Assembly (NCBI RefSeq): GCF_024228675.1
Contig: NZ_CP100461.1
Span: 3,035,398-3,099,397, forward strand
From: Salinigranum marinum
Lineage (GTDB): Archaea; Halobacteriota; Halobacteria; Halobacteriales; Haloferacaceae
DNA length: 64,000 nucleotides
Direction: 5' to 3'
Shown: positions 37,668-46,823 of the stretch, piece after piece
How positions within the stretch are numbered: the stretch's first letter is position 1
Layout: every line of letters starts with the position of its first letter
Program-made: the position numbers and the translations under genes
Notes under the pieces: model-generated
What the model saw: the letters and a program-made list of their open reading frames with translations, nothing else
The model's database searches: none
Told to the model about the DNA's origin: nothing

Positions 37668-38323
37668 AGCACTCGTTCGGCGCTTCGGATCATAGCGCTC
37701 TCGCGGTCGTGTGCGGGAGAGGCACTGGCTCGAACCGAAGACCGCGGCGGACGCTCGCCGGCGAGTACACTCACGCGGCCACGACATCGACGCCGCCGAC
37801 GAGGAGTCGAGTTTCCGGAGAACCACCGGCTGCTGTTGGTGTGAGCGGGTGTGTCGTTGTAGGCAGGGTGTGTTGTCGTGAGTCGGGTGTGTCGCTGTAA
37901 GCGAGTGCGTTCGCTGAGCGAGCGCGACCGAACCGCTCGACGGTGGAGGACGGACTGCCCCGGTGTGGTGTGGACGGTCGGGTAGGTCGTGCTCGCGTCG
38001 GGTGGAACGAGGGAGACAGCGAGCGAGGGCGGCCACCAGGGCGGTGAGGCCACGTCCTCCCCAGCCGATTGCGGTCCTCGTCGTTCGCTCCGCTCACGAC
38101 CGCGGTCCTCATCCCTCGCGCGTTTGTCGCCGGACGGAGCCGGCGACGGCACGCGCCACCGCACCGCGGTCGGTGGCGGAGCGGTCGGCGCGCGGGAGCG
38201 GACGTCGTGAACGACTCGCGCGGGGTCTTCGTGAGCGATCGGAGCGAGTGACCAGCGTGAACGAGAACGACCCGTTCTGCCGCGTGGTGTCCATTTAACA
38301 CCACAGACGGTGAGAACCGACAC
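37668..38323. other. Long spacer before lpdA with a repeated pdhC tail and degenerate repeats
   Basis: About 650 bases without a supported gene. At 37817-37844 there is a 28-base stretch that matches the last 28 bases of pdhC (37138-37165) at 24 positions, including the stop codon. It is followed at about 37843-37905 by three to four imperfect copies of an 18-21 bp unit resembling gcgggtgtgtcgttgt. The rest is GC-rich and unremarkable. The lpdA promoter (catttaacacc, 38289-38299) is at the right end. Confidence 0.5.
37843..37905. repeat. Degenerate tandem repeat, 18-21 bp units
   Basis: Units of the form gagcgggtgtgtcgttgta, ggcagggtgtgttgtcgtga and gtcgggtgtgtcgctgtaa follow each other. All share GGGTGTGT. 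No coding meaning was found. Confidence 0.6.
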
Positions 38324-39751
38324 ATGGTCGTCGGAGACATCTCGACAGGGACGGAGCTTCTGGTGATCGGCGCGGGACCGGGCGGCTACGTCGCCGCGAT
38401 CCGCGCCGCCCAGAAGGGGCTCGACACGACGCTCGTCGAGCGTGACGCGTACGGCGGGACCTGCCTCAATCACGGCTGTATTCCGTCGAAGGCGTACATC
38501 ACGGCGTCGGGGCTGGCCCACGACGCCGGCAACGCAGCGGAGATGGGGATCCACGCCGACCCGGTTGTCGACATGGCCGGGATGCGCGACTGGAAGGACG
38601 GCGTCGTCGATCAGCTGACGGGGGGCGTCGAGAAGCTCTGTAAGGCCAACGGCGTCAACCTCGTCGAGGGAACGGCTCGGTTCGACGGCCCGAACCGGGT
38701 ACGGGTCGCCCACGGCGGCGAGGGGCAGGGGTCGGAGAGCATCGAGTTCGAGCACTGCATCGTCGCGACGGGGTCGCGACCGATGGAGATCCCCGGGTTC
38801 TCGTACGCCGACGACCCCGTGGCCTCCTCGCGCGACGCGCTCGCGTTCGGCTCGGTCCCGGACCGACTCGTGGTGGTGGGCGCGGGCTACATCGGCATGG
38901 AGCTGTCGACGGTGTTCGCCAAACTCGGGAGCGAGGTCACGGTGGTCGAGATGCTCGACGACGTCCTCCCGGGGTACGAGGACGACGTGGCGCGCGTCGT
39001 CCGCACGCGGGCGGAGGAACTCGGTGTCGACTTCCACTTCGGCGAGGGCGCGGCGGAGTGGCGCGACGGCAACGACGGCGGCATCGTCGTCGCCACCGAG
39101 ACCGAAGACGGGGACCGACACGAGTACGACGCGGACAAGGTGCTCGTCGCGGTCGGGCGCGAGCCCGTCTCGGACACGCTCGACCTCGACGCGGCGGGGG
39201 TCGAGACCGACGACCGCGGCTTCATCACGACCGACGACCAGGCGCGGACGAACGTCGAGTCGATCTTCGCCGTCGGCGACGTCGCGGGCGAGCCGATGTT
39301 GGCGCACGTCGGCTCGAAGGAGGGAATCGTCGCCGCCGAGGTCGCCGCGGGCGAACCCGTGGGGCTGGATTACCAGGCGATCCCCGCGGCGGTGTTCACC
39401 GACCCCGAGATCGGCACCGTGGGCATGACCGAGGCGGAGGCCGAGGAGGCTGGCTTCGAGCCCGTCGTCGGGCAGATGCCGTTCAACGCGTCGGGGCGGG
39501 CGCTGACAACCGGCCACACGGAGGGGTTCGTCCGCGTCGTCGCCGACGAGGGGACGGGGTTCGTCCTCGGCGGGCAGATCGTCGGCCCCGAGGCCTCCGA
39601 GTTGGTCGCCGAACTCGCGCTCGCGATCGAGATGGGAGCCACGCTGGAGGACGTCGCGGCGACGATCCACACCCATCCGACGCTCGCCGAGGCGACGATG
39701 GAAGCCTGCGAGAACGCGCTCGGGCAGGCGATCCACACGCTGAACCGGTGA
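38324..39751 (+). CDS. lpdA: Dihydrolipoyl dehydrogenase (E3)
   Basis: 475 residues. It reoxidises the dihydrolipoyl groups of E2, reducing NAD. The FAD Rossmann motif is VIGAGPGGYVAAIRAAQKG. The redox-active disulfide is GGTCLNHGCIPSK. The NAD site is VVVGAGYIGMELS, and the second FAD contact is FAVGDVAGEPMLAHVG. The C-terminal interface has the catalytic His-Glu pair in IHTHPTLAEA. It has its own TATA-like box (38289-38299), about 30 nt before the ATG, so it does not depend on the E1/E2 promoter even though it completes that complex. Confidence 0.97.
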   Translation: MVVGDISTGTELLVIGAGPGGYVAAIRAAQKGLDTTLVERDAYGGTCLNHGCIPSKAYITASGLAHDAGNAAEMGIHADPVVDMAGMRDWKDGVVDQLTGGVEKLCKANGVNLVEGTARFDGPNRVRVAHGGEGQGSESIEFEHCIVATGSRPMEIPGFSYADDPVASSRDALAFGSVPDRLVVVGAGYIGMELSTVFAKLGSEVTVVEMLDDVLPGYEDDVARVVRTRAEELGVDFHFGEGAAEWRDGNDGGIVVATETEDGDRHEYDADKVLVAVGREPVSDTLDLDAAGVETDDRGFITTDDQARTNVESIFAVGDVAGEPMLAHVGSKEGIVAAEVAAGEPVGLDYQAIPAAVFTDPEIGTVGMTEAEAEEAGFEPVVGQMPFNASGRALTTGHTEGFVRVVADEGTGFVLGGQIVGPEASELVAELALAIEMGATLEDVAATIHTHPTLAEATMEACENALGQAIHTLNR

Positions 39752-40159
39752 GCCGTCGCGGGCGAGACACGTCGACCGGCCTCGGTTCGTGTCGTCGTCA
39801 CGGCGCGTGCCGATCGACGGGGCTGGCTACCGACACCGATCGACCGCACGACGGTCGCGTCCGCTCCGATGGTGGCACGCGGGACAAAAGGGGGGGAGTT
39901 CCCTATCGAGGGACCGCTGAACCCGGCGATGTGATGGGGGGAGAGGGTTTGACGGTTCCTCGAACAGGTGTTAGGCGGTAGCCGGCTTGAGCATTGACAC
40001 GGAGATATGAGTGTCGAACCCGTCGGATCTCGTGAACTGCCGGCTCGGTGTCCGGTTTCACGAGGGCTCGCGGGGACGCCGGCGTCGGCGGCGACGCGGC
40101 TTCTCACCGGCCGAGAGCCGACCCTGAACTTAACGACCCCTCCACGAGAACGCGTGATC
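39752..40159. other. Spacer between lpdA and the membrane-protein gene
   Basis: About 400 bases without a convincing gene. It contains a G-run (aaaagggggggagttccc near 39890) and, at the right end, a TATA-like gaacttaacgac (40125-40136). That box is about 30 nt before the next ATG. Confidence 0.4.
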
Positions 40160-40777
40160 ATGTCGGGTGAGAGTCGAAAGACAGGGACTGCGGTGGAGCT
40201 TCGGCTTCGCCTGTACGAACTCCTCCATCGGAAAGTCGATCGGGAACGAACCGCACGCATGACGCGAGCCACGCGCGGCGGCCTACTGGTTGCGGCCGTG
40301 TTCGGGTACGCGGTCGTCACGGGTGACCTGCGGTTCATCGCGCTCACGCCGGTGCTGTACGGCGTGGTGGCGATGGACGGGCTGAAATCCACGGTGAAGA
40401 TCCTCTACCTCAACCGTCACCTCATCCGGGTCGAAGACGGCCTCGGAGGTCACGAACCGCTGTACGACTGGGCGTCGCGCCACGGCGTCTTCGGCGACCT
40501 CCCGCGGATCGAAGTCGCCGACTTCGACCTGAACGAGATCCCGACGATCGCGCTCGTCGTCTCGGTCGCCGCGGGCTACGTCGGCCTCGTCGTCCTCTCG
40601 GTGCGGACGTGGACCGCGACGAGCACGGGCGAGTCGGGCGTCGCCCCACCCGTCCCCCTCGACGTGCTCCTCGTCGGCTACGCCGTCTTGACCCTGGTCC
40701 TGCTCGTCATCAGCGGCGTCGGCTACGTCCACCTGCAGCGGCTGAGCCGCGAAATCGACGCCGGCCGGAGCGACTGA
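40160..40777 (+). CDS. Four-helix membrane protein, unknown function
   Basis: 205 residues. The hydrophobic segments are at about 39-55 (GGLLVAAVFGYAVVTG), 56-75 (FIALTPVLYGVVAMDG), 130-150 (IALVVSVAAGYVGLVVLSV) and 172-193 (LLVGYAVLTLVLLVISGVGY). The N-terminus is basic and amphipathic. I recognise no family. The ATG at 40160 is supported by a TATA-like box about 30 nt upstream. Its last codons and stop form the first unit of a 28-bp tandem repeat. It converges on serB. Confidence 0.75.
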   Translation: MSGESRKTGTAVELRLRLYELLHRKVDRERTARMTRATRGGLLVAAVFGYAVVTGDLRFIALTPVLYGVVAMDGLKSTVKILYLNRHLIRVEDGLGGHEPLYDWASRHGVFGDLPRIEVADFDLNEIPTIALVVSVAAGYVGLVVLSVRTWTATSTGESGVAPPVPLDVLLVGYAVLTLVLLVISGVGYVHLQRLSREIDAGRSD

Positions 40778-40849
40778 CGCCGCCGACGCCGGCCGGAGCG
40801 ACTGACGCCGCCGACGCCGGCCGGAGCGACTGACGCCGCCGACGCCGGC
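40757..40849. repeat. 28-bp tandem repeat, 3.3 perfect copies, over a stop codon
   Basis: Copies are at 40757-40784, 40785-40812 and 40813-40840, followed by a 9-bp partial copy. The first copy encodes the last six residues and stop of the membrane protein. The others repeat the same codons out of the gene, so extra copies do not change the protein. Confidence 0.9.
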
Positions 40850-40855
40850 GACCGC

Positions 40856-41512
40856 TCACTCCTCGGTGGGCCGCAGCAGGCCGCGCTCTTCGAAGACCTG
40901 CGCGAGGCGCTCCATCGTCGGAACGACGAGATCGCAGTGGGGTTCGACGGCCGGCTTCGGGAGGTAACCGACGGCGAGTCCGGCGACTTCGAGCATCGGC
41001 AGGTCATTCGCGCCGTCGCCGATCGCGACGGTCTGGTCCGACGCGACGCCGAGTTCCGAAGCGAGCCGTTCGAGTTCGTGGTCTTTCGTCCCCTCGATGA
41101 GCGGCCCCTCGACCCCGCCGGTGAGTCGCCCGCCCTCGATCGGGAGCCGGTTCGAGACGATAGTGTCGACCGCGTCGCGAACGCCCTCCTTGTCGAGTGC
41201 GCGTTCGACGCCGCGCTCGAACCCCCCGGTCAGGATCGCGACGTGGTGGCCGTAGTCGTCGAGGCGGCGGAGCAACTCCGCCGCGCCGGGTCGGAGCGCG
41301 ACCTCGCCGTACGCGTCGTCGGCGCGTTCTTCTTCCAGCCCTTCGAGGAGCGACGCGCGATCGCGTAAGCTCTTCGCGTAGGAGATCTCGTCGTTCATCG
41401 CCCGCTCCGTGATCTCCGCCATCTCGTCGGCGACCCCCTCCCGGTCGCCGAGCAGCACCGTCATCTCCGAGTCCGAGAGCGTCCCGTCGAAGTCGAACGC
41501 GATCAGTTTCAT
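40856..41512 (-). CDS. serB: Phosphoserine phosphatase
   Basis: 218 residues, HAD superfamily. Motif I is AFDFDGTLSDSE at the N-terminus with both aspartates. Motif II is ILTGG. The lysine of motif III is in GTKDHELERL. Motif IV is IGDGANDLPML. The cap region (about 25-75) fits the SerB subclass. It makes serine from phosphoserine, the last step of the pathway whose first enzyme (serA) is encoded divergently about 220 bp away. The pairing supports the specific call, though sugar- or other phosphatases of this subclass look alike. Confidence 0.88.
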   Translation of the reverse strand: MKLIAFDFDGTLSDSEMTVLLGDREGVADEMAEITERAMNDEISYAKSLRDRASLLEGLEEERADDAYGEVALRPGAAELLRRLDDYGHHVAILTGGFERGVERALDKEGVRDAVDTIVSNRLPIEGGRLTGGVEGPLIEGTKDHELERLASELGVASDQTVAIGDGANDLPMLEVAGLAVGYLPKPAVEPHCDLVVPTMERLAQVFEERGLLRPTEE

Positions 41513-41729
41513 ACCCGATCAACGACGCCGTGACTTTGAAAGCTTCCCATCTCCGGTCGCGTTCCAGACGAGGGGGCCGTCTGCGGAGGATGAGTCGAAA
41601 ACCGGACCGCGGTTTCAGTGGTCTGAAACGTCCGTTCGCGCCGGTTCGTGCGTCGTGTGAGCACATTGGTCCCGGGCGAATCGCCCGGTGAAGATAACGC
41701 TTAAACGCGCGCCCAAGAACCGTACGCTC

Positions 41730-43325
41730 ATGAAGGTACTCGTCACGGACCCGATCGCGGACGCGGGCATACAGCGTCTGCGCGACGCGGGCCACGACGT
41801 CGTAACGGACTACGATTCGGAGGGCGACGCCCTCCTCGACGCGATCGCCGACGCGAACGCGCTCGTGGTCCGATCCGGGACCCAGGTGACGCGCGAGGTG
41901 TTCGAGACCGCACGGGATCTGGTCATCGTCGGGCGGGCAGGCATCGGCGTCGACAACATCGACATCGACGCCGCGACCGACCACGGCGTCGTCGTGGCGA
42001 ACGCGCCGGAGGGGAACGTCCGCGCCGCCGCGGAACACACGGTCGCGATGGCCTTTGCGACCGCACGCTCTATCCCGCAGGCGCACGCTCGCCTCCGCGG
42101 GGGCGAGTGGGCGAAAGGGGAGTACCTCGGGACGGAGCTCAACGGCAAGACGCTCGGCATCGTCGGCCTGGGCCGCGTGGGCCAGGAGGTCGCGAAGCGG
42201 CTCGACTCGCTCGGCATGGATCTCGTCGCCTACGACCCGTACATCGGCGAGGAGCGCGCCGAACGCCTGGGAGCCGAACTCGTGGCGTTCGAGACGTGTC
42301 TCGAGCGTGCCGATTTCCTCACCGTCCACACGCCGCTCACGCCGGAGACGGAAGGGCTCATCTCGACCGAGGAACTGGAGCTGATGGGCGGCGGCTACCT
42401 CGTCAACTGCGCCCGCGGGGGCGTCGTCGACGAGGCGGCGCTGGCGGCGGCCGTCGAGAACGGCACGCTCGAAGGGGCCGCACTCGACGTCTTCGAGGCG
42501 GAGCCGCTCTCGCCCGATAGCCCGCTGTTGACCGTCGAGGACGTCATCGTCACCCCCCACCTCGGTGCCTCGACCGAGGCCGCACAGGAGAACGTCGCGA
42601 CGAGCATCGCCGACCAGGTGCTCGCGGCGTTCGCCGACGAACCAGTCATCAACGCGCTGAACGCCCCGTCGGTCGACCGGAGCGCGTTCCCGCGGATCCG
42701 GCCGTACATCGAACTCGCCGAGACGGCGGGGAAGGTCGGGGCGCAGGTGTTCGACCAGCGCATCTCGGAGGTCGAGGTCAGCTACCAGGGCGACATCGCC
42801 GAGGAGGAGGTCGAACTCGTCACCGCCTCGGCGCTCAAGGGCGTTTTCGAGCCGCTGGAGTGGCAGGTCAACGCGGTCAACGCGCCGAAGATCGCCGAAG
42901 AGCGCGGGATCGACGTGGTCGAGACCAAGAGCAGACAGTCGGAGGACTTCCAGAGCCTCGTCACGGTCACCGTGAAGAACGACGAGGACTCGCTCGGCGT
43001 CTGCGGGACGCTCTTCGCGGGCGACGACCCGCGCATCGTCCGCCTCGACGGCTACCGCGTCGACGCCATCCCCCACGGCCGGATGCTCGTCGCCCGCAAC
43101 TACGACCGGCCGGGCGTCATCGGCTTCATCGGGACGGTCCTGGGCGACAACGACATCAACATCGCCGGGATGTTCAACGCGCGACGCGCACCCGGCGAGG
43201 ACGCCGCACTCACCGTCTACAACCTCGACGACCCCGTCCCCGAGTCGGTCCGCGACCAGTTGCTCGCCGACGAGCGGCTCACCGAGGTGAAGTACATCAC
43301 CCTCGACAACGGCGACGAGGAGTAG
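41730..43325 (+). CDS. serA: D-3-phosphoglycerate dehydrogenase
   Basis: 531 residues, the long form. The substrate and nucleotide-binding domains show GRAGIGVDNIDIDAAT, the NAD loop GIVGLGRVGQEVAKRL, CARGGVVDEAAL with the catalytic arginine, and TPHLGASTEAAQENVA with the catalytic histidine. An intervening ASB domain and a C-terminal ACT domain (about 455-531; RPGVIGFIGTVLGDNDINIA) follow. The ACT domain usually gives feedback control by serine. The ATG at 41730 lies 28 nt from a TATA-like gcttaaacg, so a leaderless message is expected. Confidence 0.97.
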   Translation: MKVLVTDPIADAGIQRLRDAGHDVVTDYDSEGDALLDAIADANALVVRSGTQVTREVFETARDLVIVGRAGIGVDNIDIDAATDHGVVVANAPEGNVRAAAEHTVAMAFATARSIPQAHARLRGGEWAKGEYLGTELNGKTLGIVGLGRVGQEVAKRLDSLGMDLVAYDPYIGEERAERLGAELVAFETCLERADFLTVHTPLTPETEGLISTEELELMGGGYLVNCARGGVVDEAALAAAVENGTLEGAALDVFEAEPLSPDSPLLTVEDVIVTPHLGASTEAAQENVATSIADQVLAAFADEPVINALNAPSVDRSAFPRIRPYIELAETAGKVGAQVFDQRISEVEVSYQGDIAEEEVELVTASALKGVFEPLEWQVNAVNAPKIAEERGIDVVETKSRQSEDFQSLVTVTVKNDEDSLGVCGTLFAGDDPRIVRLDGYRVDAIPHGRMLVARNYDRPGVIGFIGTVLGDNDINIAGMFNARRAPGEDAALTVYNLDDPVPESVRDQLLADERLTEVKYITLDNGDEE

Positions 43326-43334
43326 CCGGCGGCG

Positions 43335-43538
43335 TCAACGGCGGCAGGGGTTCAGTTTCGACCGCATTTTCCCCTTGGCGGTGCCGGCGATGAAGCCGGA
43401 GGCACCGCCGAAGCCCGCGCCGATGCCGGCACCGAGCGGGCCGAGCGGCGAGCCGACGAGTGCGCCGACCGTCGCACCCGCGGCCGCACCTTTCGTCGCC
43501 TCTTTGCGTTCCGTGCGTGACCTAGACGAGCAAGGCAT
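43335..43538 (-). CDS. Small glycine-zipper protein
   Basis: 67 residues. A basic N-terminus (SRSRTERKEATKG) is followed by alternating small residues typical of glycine zippers (AAAGATVGALVGSPLGPLG, then GAGFGGASGFIAG) and a basic tail. It may insert into membranes. No family is recognised with confidence. The start at 43538 is the first ATG. It converges on serA, with 9 bases between stops. Confidence 0.55.
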   Translation of the reverse strand: MPCSSRSRTERKEATKGAAAGATVGALVGSPLGPLGAGIGAGFGGASGFIAGTAKGKMRSKLNPCRR

Positions 43539-43622
43539 AGTCGAGGGATAGGAGTGCACAGTCAAGAGTGTACGGGCCGGTCGCCCCGGCGGGGAGCGCC
43601 GCGGGGACGGCGCTTTCGGTAC

Positions 43623-44066
43623 TCAGTCGAGTCCGAGACGACGTGCGATCCGGGACCGAAGCGACGAGAGGGCCGTCCGAACCCCGAGGCGCGGATCGTC
43701 GCCCGCCGTCGGCGTGGATGTCGACCGTGTCGTGGCCGTGGTCTCGGCTTCGACCTCGGCCTCGCGGTGTTCGAGGAGTCGTTCGTAGCGCTCGATGACC
43801 GCCTGCCGTTCGGCGGCCTGCGTCTCGATGTACTCGCGGAGCGCCTCGTTCTCCTGTTTCAGTTCCGTGACGTGGTCGTGGTCGCGTCGCGAGGCCGTGG
43901 CAGGTCCGAGGTCCGGTCTCGGCGTCGTCGGGAGCGGTTGCACCTGCGGGTGTCGACTGGGACCTGCCGACGCGGCGGGAGCACGCTCGCGATCCGACTC
44001 CGGCGGAAACGTTCGCGTGCCCGCCGACGTGCTGCTGACGGTTCCTGTTGGAAGACTCGGGGGCAC
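43623..44066 (-). CDS. Coiled-coil protein, unknown function
   Basis: 147 residues from a GTG start. This start is chosen because a TATA-like CCTTTTGATC (about 44088-44097) is 27 nt upstream, so the message would be leaderless. The first half is Pro/Ser-rich and disordered. Residues of about 68-106 form a strong coiled coil (HVTELKQENEALREYIETQ, then ERQAVIERYERLLEH). The C-terminus is basic (RSRIARRLGLD). No family is recognised. Confidence 0.55.
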   Translation of the reverse strand: MPPSLPTGTVSSTSAGTRTFPPESDRERAPAASAGPSRHPQVQPLPTTPRPDLGPATASRRDHDHVTELKQENEALREYIETQAAERQAVIERYERLLEHREAEVEAETTATTRSTSTPTAGDDPRLGVRTALSSLRSRIARRLGLD

Positions 44067-44185
44067 GGTACCGACTACTCGGGCGACGATCAAAAGGGTG
44101 CGTCAGACGGACGTCACGCACGTTCACGACGACGTGAACGAGTGTCCGAGCCGACGGTCGGAAGCGACGAGAGAACGCGGGGCGG

Positions 44186-45490
44186 TCAGAACGGCAGGAG
44201 TCGGCGGAGCAGACCGGGGGACTGTCCGGGGGATCGGTCGAGGAGATCGAGGACGGCATCGGTGTCGTTGGCGACGGGTTCGGGTTCGTTGCCCGCCTCG
44301 AACGCCGCGTCCGGGTCCTTGAGGAGGTGGCCGGTCGTGAGACAGACAACCCGTTCGTCGGCGTCGACGTCGCCGCGGTCGCGGAGCTTCTTCAGGCCGG
44401 CGACGCTCGCGGCGGAGGCGGGTTCGACGCCCACGCCCTCCTTGGCGAGCGCGCGCTGGGCGGCCGTGATCTCCGTGTCGGAGACCGAGACGGCCGTGCC
44501 GCCCGTGTTGCGGATGCCGGGGAGCGCCTTGGGCGCGTTCACCGGGTTGCCGATGCGGATCGCCGTGGCGATGGTCTCGACGTCGTCCCAGCGCCGGACT
44601 TCGTCGGCACCGGCGTCGACCGCCTCGACCATCGGCGCGGCACCCTCGGCCTGCACGCCCGTCAGCTTCGGCACGTCGTCGGCGTCGAGCGCCCCCGACT
44701 GGACGAGTTCGCGGAACGCCTTGTACAGCGCGGCGGTGTTGCCCGCGTTCCCCACCGGGAGGACGATCCGGTCGGGGTACGTCCCGTAGTCGTCGGAGAA
44801 CTCCTCTAAGATCTCGAGCCCGATCGTCTTCTGTCCCTCCAGGCGGAAGGGGTTCAGCGAGTTCAGCAGGTACACCTCACCGGCGGCGGCGAGCTCTTGG
44901 ACGATGTCGAGACAGGCGTCGAAGTTGCCGTCGACTTCGAGGATGCGCGCGTCGTGGAGCGCCGCCTGTGCGATCTTGCCCGCGGCGACCTTCCCCGAGG
45001 GGAGGAGGACGAGCGTTTCGAGGCCCGCGCGCGCGCCGTAGGCGGCGAGCGCCGCCGACGTGTTGCCCGTCGAGGCGCAGGCGAGTCGCCCGACGCCGAG
45101 CGCTTTCGCCACGCGGACGCCGACGGTCATCCCCCGGTCTTTGAAGCTCCCCGTCGGGTTCATCCCCTCGTGTTTCACTCTGAGCGTGTCGACGTCGATC
45201 GCTTTCTCCAAGCGGGGGACGCGGTGGAGCGGCGTTGCCCCCTCGGGCAGAGTGACGCCCTCCTGGAAGGGGAGCGCAGCGGCGTAGCGCCAGACGCCGC
45301 GACCCTCGAAGTCGTCGAACGTCGGCGGGTCGGCGTACGTCACTTCGAGGAGGCCGTCGCAGTCGTCACAGGTGTAGCGGATGTCGGCGAAGGGGGCGAA
45401 CGTCTCGCCGCACTCGATACACTCCAACCAGACGCCGTCGTCGGCGTCGTCGGGTGCCGTCGGGATCTCGCCGGTCAACTCCAGACTCAT
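44186..45490 (-). CDS. thrC: Threonine synthase
   Basis: 434 residues, PLP fold type II. It converts O-phosphohomoserine to threonine. An N-terminal zinc-ribbon (CIECGETFAPFADIRYTCDD) is typical of archaeal ThrC. The Schiff-base lysine lies in NPTGSFKDRG. The phosphate loop is VGNAGNTAA, and other conserved blocks are STGNTSAALAAYGARAG and GVEPASAASVAG. The ATG at 45490 is 27 nt from a TATA-like CTTTTTACTC (45512-45522). It is divergent from the PQQ-repeat lipoprotein. Confidence 0.95.
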   Translation of the reverse strand: MSLELTGEIPTAPDDADDGVWLECIECGETFAPFADIRYTCDDCDGLLEVTYADPPTFDDFEGRGVWRYAAALPFQEGVTLPEGATPLHRVPRLEKAIDVDTLRVKHEGMNPTGSFKDRGMTVGVRVAKALGVGRLACASTGNTSAALAAYGARAGLETLVLLPSGKVAAGKIAQAALHDARILEVDGNFDACLDIVQELAAAGEVYLLNSLNPFRLEGQKTIGLEILEEFSDDYGTYPDRIVLPVGNAGNTAALYKAFRELVQSGALDADDVPKLTGVQAEGAAPMVEAVDAGADEVRRWDDVETIATAIRIGNPVNAPKALPGIRNTGGTAVSVSDTEITAAQRALAKEGVGVEPASAASVAGLKKLRDRGDVDADERVVCLTTGHLLKDPDAAFEAGNEPEPVANDTDAVLDLLDRSPGQSPGLLRRLLPF

Positions 45491-45578
45491 TGTCGGTTGG
45501 CTTGCGCCGTGGAGTAAAAAGGAGGGCGGTCCCGGCCGCGGGGGAAAACACTTGGCCGCGGTGACCCAAACCGGAGCG

Positions 45579-46820
45579 ATGCCCGCCACCCGCCCGACGA
45601 CGGCGACGCCGACGCGACGCGCGGTCCTCCGGTCGGCCGCGGCGCTCGGCGCGACGGCCGGCCTCGCCGGCTGTGCACAGTCCGCCGATCGGTCGTTTCC
45701 CGACGCGGACTGGCCGATGGCCGGCGGCGGACCACGGAACACGTCCAGCGTCGACGGGACGTTCCCGGAGGCGGTGACGGAAGCGTGGCGGACCGACGTC
45801 GGGGGCTGGCCGATCACTCAGCCGGTCGTCGTCGACGGAACCGTCTACGTGGGCACCGACCGACGGTTCCGGGCGGTCGACGCCGCCGACGGGAGCCAAC
45901 TGTGGGAGAGCCGCCTCCGGGAGCGGGACGCCAACGGGGTGGCGCCACCCGAGGTCGCCGGGTCCCCGGCCTACGCCGCGACCGACGACGTCCTCGTCGT
46001 CACGACGTACGAGGGCGGACGCGAGGGTCGCGGCGGACGCGTCGCCGGGTACGACGCGGCGACCGGCGAGCGGCGCTGGGAGCGCACCCCCGCGGGCCGG
46101 TACGCCTACAGCGTCCGCGTCGCGGACGGGACGGCGTACCTGCGGACGTCGACGGAGTGTCTGGCGCTCTCGGCCGCCGAGGGCGACATCGAGTGGCGGC
46201 GTGAGGGGTTCGAGCCGCTGCGCTACGAGACGTTCAACATGCACGAACCGTTCGGCGTCGGCGTCGCCCCCACGGTCGGCGACGGGACCGTCTACGTCGC
46301 CGATCGGAATCGCCTGCGCGCGCTGTCGGTCGACACCGGGGCGGACCGGTGGACGGTCGACCTCCCGTACTGTCTGTCGGCCCCGGCGGTCCACGGAGAT
46401 CGGGTGTACGCGCGCGGGTACTCCAGTGAGAGTTGGACCGTCGCGCTGACGCCCCAGGGGAGAGAAGAGTGGCGCGCGCCCGTCGGGGGCCTGTCGGCCC
46501 CGGCGGCGACCGACGACGTGGCGTTCGTCGTCGACGGTGACCTCGTCGCGCTCGACGCCGCCACGGGGGACGAACGCTGGCGGTGGGACCTCCGGACGGA
46601 CGTGGTCGGCGCCGCGCCCGTGACCGCCGACGGGACGGTGGTCGCGCTCGGAAACCGCTCCGCCGCGCTCTCCCACGAACGCCCGGGGTTCGGCCTCGGG
46701 AGCCGCGTTCGCTGGACCCTCCCGAACCAGACGACGGAAACGGTGCCGCCGGCCGTCGGGGGCGGCCACCTCTACGTGGTGAATCCCTTTACCGATCACC
46801 TGGTCGCCTACCGCGGCTGA
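45579..46820 (+). CDS. Tat-exported PQQ-like beta-propeller lipoprotein
   Basis: 413 residues. The signal is RRAVLRSAAALGATAGLAGC, with twin arginines and a lipobox cysteine, the usual haloarchaeal Tat lipoprotein export. The mature protein has PQQ/pyrrolo-quinoline-type repeats (VYVGTDRRFRAVDAADGSQL, AGYDAATGERRWERT, LVALDAATGDERWRW). These build a beta-propeller like BamB, but there is no sign of a quinone-binding dehydrogenase site. It likely acts as a scaffold or binding protein on the cell surface. Confidence 0.88.
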   Translation: MPATRPTTATPTRRAVLRSAAALGATAGLAGCAQSADRSFPDADWPMAGGGPRNTSSVDGTFPEAVTEAWRTDVGGWPITQPVVVDGTVYVGTDRRFRAVDAADGSQLWESRLRERDANGVAPPEVAGSPAYAATDDVLVVTTYEGGREGRGGRVAGYDAATGERRWERTPAGRYAYSVRVADGTAYLRTSTECLALSAAEGDIEWRREGFEPLRYETFNMHEPFGVGVAPTVGDGTVYVADRNRLRALSVDTGADRWTVDLPYCLSAPAVHGDRVYARGYSSESWTVALTPQGREEWRAPVGGLSAPAATDDVAFVVDGDLVALDAATGDERWRWDLRTDVVGAAPVTADGTVVALGNRSAALSHERPGFGLGSRVRWTLPNQTTETVPPAVGGGHLYVVNPFTDHLVAYRG

Positions 46821-46823
46821 CCC

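Noticed and set aside
39885-39960. Possible C/D-box or other small RNA in the spacer after lpdA
   Set aside because: CTGA and TGATG-like boxes are present but in the wrong order and spacing, with no terminal stem.
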